This document shows positions 36,293-44,610 of a DNA stretch of 64,000 nucleotides, in pieces; the stretch's first letter is position 1, and every line of letters begins with the position of its first letter. Source of the DNA: Algoriphagus terrigena DSM 22685 (GTDB lineage Bacteria > Bacteroidota > Bacteroidia > Cytophagales > Cyclobacteriaceae). Under the pieces are notes generated by a model. It searched no databases. It saw nothing but the letters and a program-made list of their open reading frames with translations, and had not been told where the DNA came from. A program made the translations under genes and the position numbers. The stretch is taken from positions 186,001-250,000 of the forward strand of contig NZ_KE386904.1 of the NCBI RefSeq assembly GCF_000429445.1, written 5' to 3'.

Positions 36293-37732
36293 ATGATCCC
36301 GACGCAAACCCAAAATTCTTTCCTGACCGAAGATTTTTTGTTACAATCTGAGTATGCGAGAATCCTATATCATGATTATGCAAAAGATCTCCCGATAATC
36401 GACTACCACAACCACCTCCCTCCCGCCGAAATCGCCCAGAACAGGAAGTTCGAAAACATGAGCAAGATCTGGCTCGCAGGCGACCACTACAAGTGGAGAG
36501 CAATGCGCACACTTGGGGTCGATGAAAAGTACATCACCGGCCCCGGATCTGATTCGGAGAAGTTTCAGCACTGGGCGCAATCGGTTCCTTATACCATGCG
36601 AAACCCGCTTTACCACTGGACTCACATGGAGCTGAAGCGATATTTTGGAGTGGAACAGCTCATGAACGGAAGCAATGCAACTGAGATTTATCTCCAAACC
36701 TCCGAACAACTGCAGGACGACGACTTCAGAGCCCGGGCACTGCTCGAGAAGATGAATGTCGAAGTAGTCTGCTCTACCGATGACCCAGTCGATACCTTGG
36801 TACACCATGAGAGCTACCTCAGGGTGGGAGGTAAAGTCCAGCTCTATCCGGCCTTCCGACCAGACAAATCCTTTGCGATCGAATCACCGGAAGCTTACAC
36901 TTCTTACCTGAAGAAACTCGGCGAAGTTGCCGGTTTTGAGATTGACTCCTTCGACAAACTGATCGAAGCCTTGCAGATCCGGATTGACTTTTTCCACAGC
37001 AGAGGATGCCGACTTTCGGATCATGGCTTGGAAAATCTCTACTATTCCGACGATACACGGCTTTCTGCCGACAACATTCTGCACAAAGTACTTCGCGGCA
37101 ATCCAGCCACCGAGGAAGAAATCAACCACTTCAAATTCAAAGTCCTCAAGAAACTCTGCAAGATGTACCACGCCAAAGGCTGGGTACAGCAGTTTCACTT
37201 GGGCGCCCTGCGAAATACAAACACCCGGATGCTGAGAATCCTCGGCCCGGACACCGGATTTGATTCCATCGGGGATTTTGACCAGGCAAGAGCCATCGGT
37301 TCTTTTCTCAATGAACTGGATTCTACAGATCAGCTGGCACAAACCATTCTCTACAATCTCAACCCGCGGGACAATGAAGTGCTGGCCACGATGATTGGCA
37401 ACTTCAACGACGGCTCGATCAAAGGCAAGATCCAATTTGGCTCCGGCTGGTGGTTTATGGATCAAAAAGACGGGATGGAAAAACAGATCAATTCCCTCTC
37501 CAATATGGGTCTGATCAGCTGCTTCATCGGCATGCTGACAGATTCCAGAAGCTTCCTTTCCTTTCCGCGACATGAATATTTCCGTCGAATCCTGTGCAAC
37601 CTATTCGGTCAGGACGTCCAAAACGGCGAACTTCCCTGGGATGAAAAATGGCTCGGTCAGTTGATCTCTGACATCTGCTACCGCAACGCCAAAAACTACT
37701 TCAACTTCTCCCCTTCTAATTACAAGCTTTGA
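36293..37732 (+). CDS. uxaC: Glucuronate isomerase (uronate isomerase)
   Basis: The ATG at 36293 gives 479 residues, normal for the family; a TTG two codons earlier is less likely. Family motifs include IIDYHNHLPPAEIA (metal-binding HxH), KIWLAGDHYKWRAMR, VVCSTDDPVD and, near the end, SFLSFPRHEYFRRILCNLFG. UxaC interconverts D-glucuronate and D-fructuronate (or galacturonate and tagaturonate) in the cytosol. Its TGA overlaps the ATG of the SDR gene (TGATG), giving translational coupling. The downstream uxuA shows that the glucuronate branch is intended. Confidence 0.95.
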   Translation: MIPTQTQNSFLTEDFLLQSEYARILYHDYAKDLPIIDYHNHLPPAEIAQNRKFENMSKIWLAGDHYKWRAMRTLGVDEKYITGPGSDSEKFQHWAQSVPYTMRNPLYHWTHMELKRYFGVEQLMNGSNATEIYLQTSEQLQDDDFRARALLEKMNVEVVCSTDDPVDTLVHHESYLRVGGKVQLYPAFRPDKSFAIESPEAYTSYLKKLGEVAGFEIDSFDKLIEALQIRIDFFHSRGCRLSDHGLENLYYSDDTRLSADNILHKVLRGNPATEEEINHFKFKVLKKLCKMYHAKGWVQQFHLGALRNTNTRMLRILGPDTGFDSIGDFDQARAIGSFLNELDSTDQLAQTILYNLNPRDNEVLATMIGNFNDGSIKGKIQFGSGWWFMDQKDGMEKQINSLSNMGLISCFIGMLTDSRSFLSFPRHEYFRRILCNLFGQDVQNGELPWDEKWLGQLISDICYRNAKNYFNFSPSNYKL

Positions 37733-38553
37733 TGAGCACGCCTAATTTGTTTTCCCTTGAGGGAAAGAAAATTGCTTTTTCCGGGGCAACCGGAGTCTTG
37801 GGAAAAACGATGGCCTTGCATCTGGCTTCAGCCGGAGCGGAGCTTTTGATCCTGGGCAGAACTCCCGAAAAAGTCAACGAATTGGTCGCGGAAGTAACTG
37901 CGGCCGGAGGCAAAGCTTCCGCATACATTGCAGACGTGACGGACGAAGAGTCACTAAGCAAAATTGCCAAAGAGATTGAGATTCAACACGGGCGAGTGGA
38001 TGTTTTAATCAACTCCGCAGGCGGAAACATGCCGGGAGCTGTCGTGAGACCAGATCAAACCTTCCTGGACTTGGATACTCAGGCGCTGCGCAAAGTGATG
38101 GATCTCAACTACCTCGGCACCGTGCTTCCAATCAAGGCTTTGCTTCCATTGATGCTAAAGAACGGAAAAGGCAATATCCTCAATATCAGCTCAATGGCAG
38201 CATCCAGACCCATGACCCGAGTGATGGGCTATGCGTCCGCCAAAGCTGCCATCGACAACCTTACCAAATGGCTTTCTGTCGAGTTGGCACAAAAGCACGG
38301 CCCGGAATTCCGGGTGAATGCCATCGCCCCCGGCTTCTTTCTGACGGAGCAAAACAGAACCTTGCTGACTGAACCAGACGGAAGCCTCACCCAACGGGGA
38401 AACCAGATCATCACCCACACGCCGATGAGCAGATTCGGAAAACCCGAAGATCTGCTGGGCGCCTTGCAGTGGCTTTGCAGCGACGCATCGGCCTTCGTTT
38501 CCGGCACCATCGTACCGGTGGACGGGGGATTCAGCGCCTATTCAGGAGTGTGA
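37732..38553 (+). CDS. uxuB: SDR-type D-mannonate oxidoreductase (fructuronate reductase)
   Basis: This 273-residue short-chain dehydrogenase has the SGATGVLG nucleotide-binding motif (residues 17-24), the NSAGGNMPGA structural motif, ISSMAA with the catalytic Ser, and GYASAKAAI with the catalytic Tyr and Lys. Its start overlaps the uxaC stop, and uxuA follows, so it fills the fructuronate-to-mannonate step. This matches the SDR-type UxuB (YjmF) of Bacillus rather than the long-chain mannitol-dehydrogenase-type UxuB of Escherichia coli. The name rests on context plus family. Confidence 0.85.
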   Translation: MSTPNLFSLEGKKIAFSGATGVLGKTMALHLASAGAELLILGRTPEKVNELVAEVTAAGGKASAYIADVTDEESLSKIAKEIEIQHGRVDVLINSAGGNMPGAVVRPDQTFLDLDTQALRKVMDLNYLGTVLPIKALLPLMLKNGKGNILNISSMAASRPMTRVMGYASAKAAIDNLTKWLSVELAQKHGPEFRVNAIAPGFFLTEQNRTLLTEPDGSLTQRGNQIITHTPMSRFGKPEDLLGALQWLCSDASAFVSGTIVPVDGGFSAYSGV

Positions 38554-38557
38554 AAGG

Positions 38558-38640
38558 GTTATTGGTTAAAAGTTAATTGTTAAGAGTTAATCGCTGCTCC
38601 GTTAACATTTAACCTTTAACCCTTAACTTTTCCGCTTAAC
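38558..38640. repeat. Facing heptamer arrays, word GTTAANN / NNTTAAC
   Basis: GTTA occurs at 38558, 38565, 38572, 38579 and 38586, exactly 7 bp apart. TTAAC then occurs at 38602, 38609, 38616 and 38623, again exactly 7 bp apart, and at 38636. The two arrays are inverted around an 11-bp centre and can form a long imperfect hairpin between the uxuB and uxuA genes. Confidence 0.75.
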
Positions 38641-38688
38641 TTTTCCTTTCAATTACAAGCAACCTACTAACCAATAACCCATTTTTCC

Positions 38689-39864
38689 ATGAGCTATAAG
38701 ATGGAACAAACCATGCGCTGGTATGGTCCCAAAGACCCGGTAAGCCTGAGAGACATCCGACAGTCGGGTGCCACGGGTATCGTGACTGCACTTCACCATG
38801 TACCAAACGGGGAAGTCTGGAGTCGCGAAGAGATTCAGATCCGCAAACAAGTGATCGAAGACGCCGGATTGACTTGGTCAGTCGTCGAATCTGTGCCCGT
38901 GCATGAGGTCATCAAAACCCGAACTGGTGACTTTGCCCAGATCATCGAAAACTACAAGACCACGCTCCGAAACCTGGCCGCAGAGGGTATTTTCACTGTC
39001 TGCTATAACTTCATGCCGATCCTGGACTGGACTCGTACCAACTTGGAATATGAGCTGGAAAACGGTGCAAAGGCCTTGCTCTATGAGAAAAAAGCCGTTC
39101 AAGCGTTTGATCTTTTCATCCTTCAGCGTCCTGAGGCTTTGAATGAATACACAGCTGACGAGATTGCAGCGATCAAGACCTACTACGAAGCGCTGGCACC
39201 CGATGCCAAGCAGCTCATCATTGACAACATTCTCAAAGGATTGCCAGGCTCCGAGATCGGCTATACAATGGACGAATTTCGCGCGATGCTGAAGACCTAT
39301 GAAGGGATCGATGCACGGAAGTTGGCAGAACACCTGCGCCTTTTCCTGGATGCCGTGACTCCGGTAGCCGAAGAAGTCGGCGTATTTCTCTGCATCCATC
39401 CGGATGATCCGCCGTTCTCTCTCTACGGGCTTCCGAGAGTGGTCAGCACGGCTTCAGATGCGAGGAGAATCCTTGTCGAAACGCCGAGCCGACACAATGG
39501 GGTCACATTTTGCACCGGTTCGTATGGAGTGCGGGCCGACAACAATCTGCCTGCCATGGTCAAAGAATTTGGTGACCGCATCCATTTCATCCATTTACGC
39601 AGCACCAAACGAGACGCCGAGGGCAACTTCTTCGAAGACAATCATTTGGAAGGAAATGTGCCGATGGTAGCGGTCATCAATGAGATCATCGAGGTGCAAC
39701 AGCGATTGGGCAAAAGCCTTCCGATGCGTCCCGACCACGGCCATCAGATGCTGGACGATCTGCACAAGAAGACAAATCCAGGCTATTCGGCCATTGGGCG
39801 ACTCAAAGGCCTCGCTGAGATCCGCGGTGTGGAAGAAGCTTTGCTTTGGGTAAAGGGAAAATGA
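38689..39864 (+). CDS. uxuA: Mannonate dehydratase
   Basis: The 391-residue protein opens with MEQTMRWYGPKDPVSLRDIR, diagnostic for UxuA, and has NFMPILDWTRTNL, CIHPDDPPFSLYGLPRVVS, HLRSTKRD and RPDHGHQML with the metal ligands. It dehydrates D-mannonate to 2-keto-3-deoxy-gluconate in the cytosol. It is separated from uxuB by 135 bp containing a heptamer hairpin array, so transcript levels could differ from the upstream pair. KDG kinase and aldolase are not in the window. Confidence 0.95.
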   Translation: MSYKMEQTMRWYGPKDPVSLRDIRQSGATGIVTALHHVPNGEVWSREEIQIRKQVIEDAGLTWSVVESVPVHEVIKTRTGDFAQIIENYKTTLRNLAAEGIFTVCYNFMPILDWTRTNLEYELENGAKALLYEKKAVQAFDLFILQRPEALNEYTADEIAAIKTYYEALAPDAKQLIIDNILKGLPGSEIGYTMDEFRAMLKTYEGIDARKLAEHLRLFLDAVTPVAEEVGVFLCIHPDDPPFSLYGLPRVVSTASDARRILVETPSRHNGVTFCTGSYGVRADNNLPAMVKEFGDRIHFIHLRSTKRDAEGNFFEDNHLEGNVPMVAVINEIIEVQQRLGKSLPMRPDHGHQMLDDLHKKTNPGYSAIGRLKGLAEIRGVEEALLWVKGK

Positions 39865-39870
39865 TCTTGT

Positions 39871-39898
39871 CAACCGACGACAGTCGACAGTCGACGGC
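39871..39898. repeat. Heptamer array, word CGACAGT
   Basis: CAACCGA, CGACAGT, CGACAGT, CGACGGC form four units in an exact 7-bp register starting 6 bp after the uxuA stop. Confidence 0.6.
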
Positions 39899-39964
39899 TG
39901 TTAAGTAATAACTTCAGACTTTCTTTTCCTTGGTTATTGGAAAGAAATAATCATTTCAAAAACA

Positions 39965-39998
39965 GATCCACTTGGAAATTCATCCGAGTGGATTTTTC
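39965..39998 (+). terminator. Probable intrinsic terminator of uxuA
   Basis: ATCCACT and AGTGGAT form a stem with a 14-nt loop, followed by TTTTTCATTTT. Confidence 0.65.
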
Positions 39999-40063
39999 AT
40001 TTTGCTAAATCGTATTATTGAAATTAATCTAATAAATGGAAGTTTGATGCTGGCCTTTGGCGA

Positions 40064-40095
40064 ATTCCCCCTTCTTAAGGGGGTTAGGGGGATTT
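40064..40095. repeat. CCCCCTT / AAGGGGGTTAGGGGGATTT hairpin element, second copy
   Basis: CCCCCTTCTTAAGGGGG is a near-perfect palindrome, followed by TTAGGGGGATTT. The right arm is identical to 4368-4386, here with a very short loop. Confidence 0.65.
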
Positions 40096-40199
40096 ATCAC
40101 TATTAGTTTCGATATATCCCAATTTCGTGCACCATTCCGAATTGTTAGATTTCCCTTTTTCCTATATTCTTAAGAAATTCCACCCAAACCCCATTCCCA

Positions 40200-40778
40200 A
40201 TGACAGAAGACTTTTCTCCTTTGCCCACGTCCTACCGAGCTATCCAGCAAGCGACGATTGACCAGGGCTTCACCATGGCCTCAGATCTGGCGACCGGCAG
40301 CTTCCTTAAAACCCTGGCCGGAAGCAAACCAAAAGGCAGGTTTTTGGAGATGGGTACCGGAACGGGGCTTTCCACCTCTTGGATCTTGGACGGAATGGAC
40401 CAGAACTCCAGCCTCGTTTCCATCGATTTTGATGACCAATTCCTGTCAATAGCTCGGGAGTTTCTCGGTAATGATCCCCGTCTGGAACTTGAGCTGATAG
40501 ATGGGGAAAAATGGGTTGAATCCAACGCGGGGCAGCGCTTCGATTACATCTTTGCCGACACCTGGCACGGCAAATACCTGCTGCTGGACGAAGTCTTGGA
40601 GATGCTGAAAGTCGGAGGTCTTTACATCGTGGATGACATGCTTCCCCAAGCCAACTGGCCGGACGGTCACGCGGAAAAGGCAGAAAGGTTTATCCAAAAG
40701 CTCGAATCCACGCCGTTTCTCCATCTCACCAAACTCAACTGGTCCACGGGAATCATCGTCGCTACCCGTAAATTCTAA
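40200..40778 (+). CDS. Class I SAM-dependent methyltransferase
   Basis: This 192-residue protein has motif I FLEMGTGTGLSTSWIL (about 47-62), an acidic strand end LVSIDFDDQFL and FDYIFADTWHGKY as motif IV, followed by IVDDML. The fold is that of small O-methyltransferases of the catechol/caffeoyl type. The ATG at 40200 is the only sensible start. It stands alone between repeats, and its substrate cannot be inferred. Confidence 0.85.
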   Translation: MTEDFSPLPTSYRAIQQATIDQGFTMASDLATGSFLKTLAGSKPKGRFLEMGTGTGLSTSWILDGMDQNSSLVSIDFDDQFLSIAREFLGNDPRLELELIDGEKWVESNAGQRFDYIFADTWHGKYLLLDEVLEMLKVGGLYIVDDMLPQANWPDGHAEKAERFIQKLESTPFLHLTKLNWSTGIIVATRKF

Positions 40779-40878
40779 GTAGCATCAATGCCATCCATTT
40801 TTTTCCGTGAAGCAGCCTGACCTCTATTTATTGATGAGTAAGGACTGTTGACTTATTTTAAAAAAAATAAAAGCTTGT

Positions 40879-40894
40879 AGTCCATAGTCCATAG
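40879..40894. repeat. Short heptamer array, word AGTCCAT
   Basis: AGTCCAT, AGTCCAT and AG give two and a third perfect units in the gap between the methyltransferase and argS. Confidence 0.5.
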
Positions 40895-40950
40895 ATTTGC
40901 ACCCAGCTTTCCAGTCTGGAAAAACTAAAACTTAGACTTAATTCGATTGT

Positions 40951-40992
40951 GACATCAGACATCTTTTGTCTGGCGTCTAAAATCTTACATCT
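40951..40992. repeat. Heptamer array in the argS leader, word NNNATCT
   Basis: GACATCA, GACATCT, TTTGTCT, GGCGTCT, AAAATCT, TACATCT are six adjacent 7-mers, each with TC at positions 5-6 (40955, 40962, 40969, 40976, 40983, 40990). The array stops 6 bp before the argS ATG. The left half (GACATCAGACA) and right half (TGTCTGGCGTC) also pair imperfectly. Confidence 0.7.
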
Positions 40993-40997
40993 CACTG

Positions 40998-42788
40998 ATG
41001 AACATTCAAGAAAGTATCATCCAGGGCATTCAGCTGGCATTTCAGAATAGTTACAACCATGACTTGCCTTTGGACCAGATTGTCCTCGCTCCTACCCGAA
41101 AGGAATTTCAGGGAACCTACACCTTTGTAGTTTTCCCATTTTTGAAAATCTCACAAGCAAATCCTGACACCACCGCCAAGCAAATCGGCGAATACCTCAA
41201 AGAAAACGTCGCAGTGGTTGCAGATTTCAATGTCGTGAAGGGCTTCCTCAACCTTGTTTTGAACGAAAAAGTCTGGCTGGATCTTTTCTCCCAAATCTAC
41301 TCCAACCCGGATCTGGGGCAGCTCCCGGCCAACGGCCAAAAGGTAATGGTGGAATATTCCTCTCCCAACACCAACAAACCGCTTCACCTCGGACACCTGC
41401 GAAACAACTTCCTCGGCTTCTCGGTCGCGGAAATCCTCTCCGCAAACGGCTATGAGGTCATCAAAGCCAATCTGGTCAACGACCGCGGCATCCACATCTG
41501 CAAATCCATGGTCGCATACCAGCACTTTGGAAACGGAGAAACTCCAGAATCCTCCGGACTCAAAGGAGACCATTTGGCAGGAAAGTACTACGTGCTTTTC
41601 GATCAGGAGTACAAGAAGCAGATCAAGGAATTGGTTTCTGCCGGTCAGACAGAGGAAGAAGCAAAGAAAAACGCGCCAATTATCCTGGAAGCGCAGGACA
41701 TGCTCCGTAAGTGGGAAGCCAATGACGAGGCTGTGGTCTCGCTTTGGAAGCAGATGAATGCCTGGGTCTATGCGGGGTTTGAGGCCACTTACACCAAGAT
41801 GGGCGTCAGCTTTGACAAGTATTACTACGAGTCCGACACCTACCTTTTGGGCAAGGATATCGTGGAAGAAGGCTTGGCAAAAGGAGTGTTTTTCAAGAAA
41901 GAAAACGGCTCCGTCTGGGTGGATCTAACCAGCGAGGGACTGGACGAAAAGCTCGTCCGTCGCGGCGATGGCACCTCGGTGTACATCACCCAGGATTTGG
42001 GTACTGCCGACTTGAAATACAAAGATTTCCAAATCGACAAGTCCGTATATGTAGTTGGTAACGAGCAGGATTACCACTTTGAAGTCCTGTTTAAGATCAT
42101 GCGAAAGCTCGGCCGATCTTATGGTGATGGCCTGTACCACCTGTCCTACGGGATGGTGGATTTGCCTACCGGAAAGATGAAGTCCCGCGAGGGCACCGTG
42201 GTGGATGCGGATGACCTGATGCAGGAGATGGTCGAGACAGCCGAGCATCACACCAAAGAGCTGGGCAAGATCGAAGGATTTACCGAAGAGCAAGCCAGCG
42301 AACTCTATGAGATCCTCGGCATGGGCGCTCTGAAGTACTTCCTGCTCAAGGTCGATCCCAAAAAACGAATGCTTTTCAATCCCAAAGAATCCATCGAATT
42401 TCAGGGTTATACCGGACCTTTCGTGCAGTATTCTCACGCGCGGATTGCGGCGATCCTGCGCAAAGCTGACCAGATCGGGGTGGCTTACCAAAACCCGGAT
42501 TTCTCAGGAATAAGCGAATTGGCGGAGTCGGAAACGGCCCTGATCTTTCTCCTGAGCAACTTTGAGAAAAAAATCAGCCTCGCTGCTGAGGAGCTTTCTC
42601 CCGCGGTGATCGCACAATATCTCTTTGATTTGGCAAAAGAATACAACCGCTTCTATGCGGATCTCCCCATCTTCCATGAGAAGGACCTGGCCGTCCAAGC
42701 CTTCCGCGTAGCGCTCTCCGCATTGACTGCAAAAACAATCAAAAAGGGAATGAGTTTACTTGGTATATTGGTACCAGAACGCATGTAA
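40998..42788 (+). CDS. argS: Arginine-tRNA ligase
   Basis: The 596-residue class I synthetase has an N-terminal Add1 domain, the HIGH-type motif HLGH at 130-133 within SSPNTNKPLHLGH, and MKSREGTVVDADD replacing KMSKS as usual in ArgRS. An anticodon-binding helical domain ends in LLGILVPERM, the family-typical C-terminus. It charges tRNA-Arg in the cytosol. Its 5' leader is occupied by a heptamer array. Confidence 0.97.
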   Translation: MNIQESIIQGIQLAFQNSYNHDLPLDQIVLAPTRKEFQGTYTFVVFPFLKISQANPDTTAKQIGEYLKENVAVVADFNVVKGFLNLVLNEKVWLDLFSQIYSNPDLGQLPANGQKVMVEYSSPNTNKPLHLGHLRNNFLGFSVAEILSANGYEVIKANLVNDRGIHICKSMVAYQHFGNGETPESSGLKGDHLAGKYYVLFDQEYKKQIKELVSAGQTEEEAKKNAPIILEAQDMLRKWEANDEAVVSLWKQMNAWVYAGFEATYTKMGVSFDKYYYESDTYLLGKDIVEEGLAKGVFFKKENGSVWVDLTSEGLDEKLVRRGDGTSVYITQDLGTADLKYKDFQIDKSVYVVGNEQDYHFEVLFKIMRKLGRSYGDGLYHLSYGMVDLPTGKMKSREGTVVDADDLMQEMVETAEHHTKELGKIEGFTEEQASELYEILGMGALKYFLLKVDPKKRMLFNPKESIEFQGYTGPFVQYSHARIAAILRKADQIGVAYQNPDFSGISELAESETALIFLLSNFEKKISLAAEELSPAVIAQYLFDLAKEYNRFYADLPIFHEKDLAVQAFRVALSALTAKTIKKGMSLLGILVPERM

Positions 42789-42841
42789 ACTATGAAATCG
42801 AACTTGGCAAAAAAGTCCTACTCTGGGATTGTACCAATCCT

Positions 42842-42909
42842 GTGAGATTCTCCCGAATCAAGTTCGGGACAGGCTATGTGTCCATTAAAAAACAAATTAT
42901 TAACACATG
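42842..42909 (+). promoter_or_regulatory. Duplicated leader of the glutathione peroxidase gene, with CGGGACAGGCT element copy 8
   Basis: GAGATTCTCCCGAATCAAGT and TCGGGACAGGCTATGTG are followed by an A/T-rich TTAAAAAACAAATTATTAAC stretch and the ATG. The leader of menA at 43557 has the same order of blocks. The element arms are CCCGA at 42852 and TCGGG at 42864. ATGTG and CACAT flank the A/T block in inverted form. Confidence 0.55.
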
Positions 42910-43491
42910 AAAATACTATCCTTAATAATCAGCATTGCCCTGCTCGCCTGCGGCAACAGTTTGGAAAGACCCGCTGACCAGGCAGAACTTCACCCCTCAT
43001 TTGACCAAACTATGGAAAGCTCCTTCTACGACTTCAAGATGAAAGACATCAATGGGAAAGAAATTGACTTTTCTGAGTTCAAAGGCAAGAAGCTGCTCTT
43101 GGTAAACGTGGCTTCCAAGTGCGGCTACACTAAGCAGTACGCGCAGCTGCAGGAACTCTACGCAGAGCACGGTGACGACATCTTGATCCTTGGCTTCCCG
43201 GCCAACAATTTTGGCGGTCAGGAGCCCGGCTCCAACGAGGAAATCAAAGACTTCTGCTCCACGGAGTACGGCGTGACTTTCCCCATGTTTGAGAAGATCT
43301 CCGTGGCAGGTTTTGACAAGCATCCACTTTACAGATGGCTCTCTGACGCTTCGCAAAACGGCTGGAACAACGAAGAACCGAGCTGGAATTTCTGTAAGTA
43401 TTTCATCAATGAAAAGGGCGAACTCGTGAAGTTCTTCCCTTCCAAAGTGGCTCCGTTGGACGAAGAGATTCTCCAGCTCATCGGCGCCTAA
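42907..43491 (+). CDS. Glutathione peroxidase-family lipoprotein
   Basis: The 194-residue protein has a lipoprotein signal (SIALLACGNS, Cys at 15). The thioredoxin-fold domain carries NVASKCGYTKQY with the peroxidatic Cys at 72 (Cys, not selenocysteine), GFPANNFGGQEPGS with the Gln, and WNFCKYFI with the Trp. Such enzymes reduce hydroperoxides, usually with thioredoxin in bacteria. The anchor places it in the periplasm. Its leader is a repeat-derived duplicate of the menA leader. Confidence 0.92.
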   Translation: MKILSLIISIALLACGNSLERPADQAELHPSFDQTMESSFYDFKMKDINGKEIDFSEFKGKKLLLVNVASKCGYTKQYAQLQELYAEHGDDILILGFPANNFGGQEPGSNEEIKDFCSTEYGVTFPMFEKISVAGFDKHPLYRWLSDASQNGWNNEEPSWNFCKYFINEKGELVKFFPSKVAPLDEEILQLIGA

Positions 43492-43556
43492 TTCAAGAAT
43501 TTTTGCTTTGAAATCGAGCCTGTCGTCCACGACACACACTGGGATAGTTATTAACT

Positions 43557-43632
43557 GTGCGAGATTCTCCCGATCCGCCGCGGCGAACGGGACAGGCTAT
43601 GTGGCTTTTTAAAAGCAAATAATAAGCACATG
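43557..43632 (+). promoter_or_regulatory. Duplicated leader of menA, with CGGGACAGGCT element copy 9
   Basis: GAGATTCTCCCGATCCGCCG and ACGGGACAGGCTATGTGG are followed by TTTTTAAAAGCAAATAATAA and GCACATG. It mirrors the leader at 42842 over its whole length, with a different, CCGCGG-centred palindrome loop that matches copy 7 at 20155. Confidence 0.55.
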
Positions 43633-44538
43633 AAGAAAGAGATTACCACAAAAAAAGAAGCCTGGCTGCACGCGGTCAGGCTTCGTACTTTACCTCTGGC
43701 CTTGGCCAGCATCTTAGCCGGATCATTTCTCGCAGCTTGGAAGGAAAGCTTCCGCTGGGAAATCCTACTCTTGGCGGCTTTGACCACGATCTTCCTTCAG
43801 ATCCTTTCCAATCTCTCCAATGATTACGGTGATACCGTGCACGGAGCAGACTCCGCAGAAAGGCAAGGCCCTGTTCGTGCCGTTCAGTCTGGCATCATTA
43901 CACTGCCGGAAATGAAGCGGGCAATGTACCTGTTTGGCATCTTGTCTTTGGTATCAGGCCTGCTCCTGCTCTATCTTGCGGTTGAGGATTGGAAGTTGTT
44001 TTCGCTTTTTCTTGCTCTCGGCTTGGCCGCGATCTGGGCGGCCATCACGTATACGTCGGGAAGCAATCCTTACGGATATGCAGGCTTGGGCGACATTTCC
44101 GTCTTTTTATTCTTCGGTTTACTTGGGGTGCTGGGTACTTTCTTTCTCCATACGCTGAGCTTCGAGCCTCTGACTTTGCTGATCGGTGTGGCGCTGGGAC
44201 TTTTCAGCGCAGCTGTGCTCAATATCAACAACATCCGCGACATCGAATCGGATGAAAAGGCAGGTAAAAAATCGATTCCAGTACGAATTGGCAGAACAGC
44301 CGCGGTACGCTACAACTGGGCACTTTTGGCTGGAGGTTACCTGTGCCTGATTGGATTTGTGCTCGTCAGCGGGCAGCATCTCGCTTTGCTTGCGCTCCTT
44401 GCCGGACTCGTGATGTGGAAGGTTGGCTCGGGAGTCCAGCGTGCCAAATCCTCCGCCGAGACTGATCCCTTTCTGAAAACGATGGCGATCAGCACCCTGC
44501 TCTGGGTGGTGCTTTTCGGAGTGGGTTTACTTTTTTAG
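43630..44538 (+). CDS. menA: 1,4-dihydroxy-2-naphthoate polyprenyltransferase
   Basis: The 302-residue integral membrane prenyltransferase has eight to nine hydrophobic segments and the Asp-rich motifs NDYGDTVHGAD (64-74) and NNIRDIESDEKAGKKS, with the GPVRAVQSG segment specific to MenA. It attaches the isoprenoid tail in menaquinone biosynthesis at the cytoplasmic membrane. The other men genes are not in the window. Confidence 0.94.
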   Translation: MKKEITTKKEAWLHAVRLRTLPLALASILAGSFLAAWKESFRWEILLLAALTTIFLQILSNLSNDYGDTVHGADSAERQGPVRAVQSGIITLPEMKRAMYLFGILSLVSGLLLLYLAVEDWKLFSLFLALGLAAIWAAITYTSGSNPYGYAGLGDISVFLFFGLLGVLGTFFLHTLSFEPLTLLIGVALGLFSAAVLNINNIRDIESDEKAGKKSIPVRIGRTAAVRYNWALLAGGYLCLIGFVLVSGQHLALLALLAGLVMWKVGSGVQRAKSSAETDPFLKTMAISTLLWVVLFGVGLLF

Positions 44539-44610
44539 CAAAAGCTTCTAAAAATCATTTTCCTGTCGCTTTAAATAGCTAATTTGGAAAATACAACAAC
44601 CCTTTGAGCC

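Larger units (their letters stand above)
39865..40199. other. Intergenic region with repeats and a terminator
   Basis: No gene is supported in these 335 bp. It holds a CGACAGT heptamer array, the terminator of uxuA and the second AAGGGGGTTAGGGGGATTT hairpin. Confidence 0.65.
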
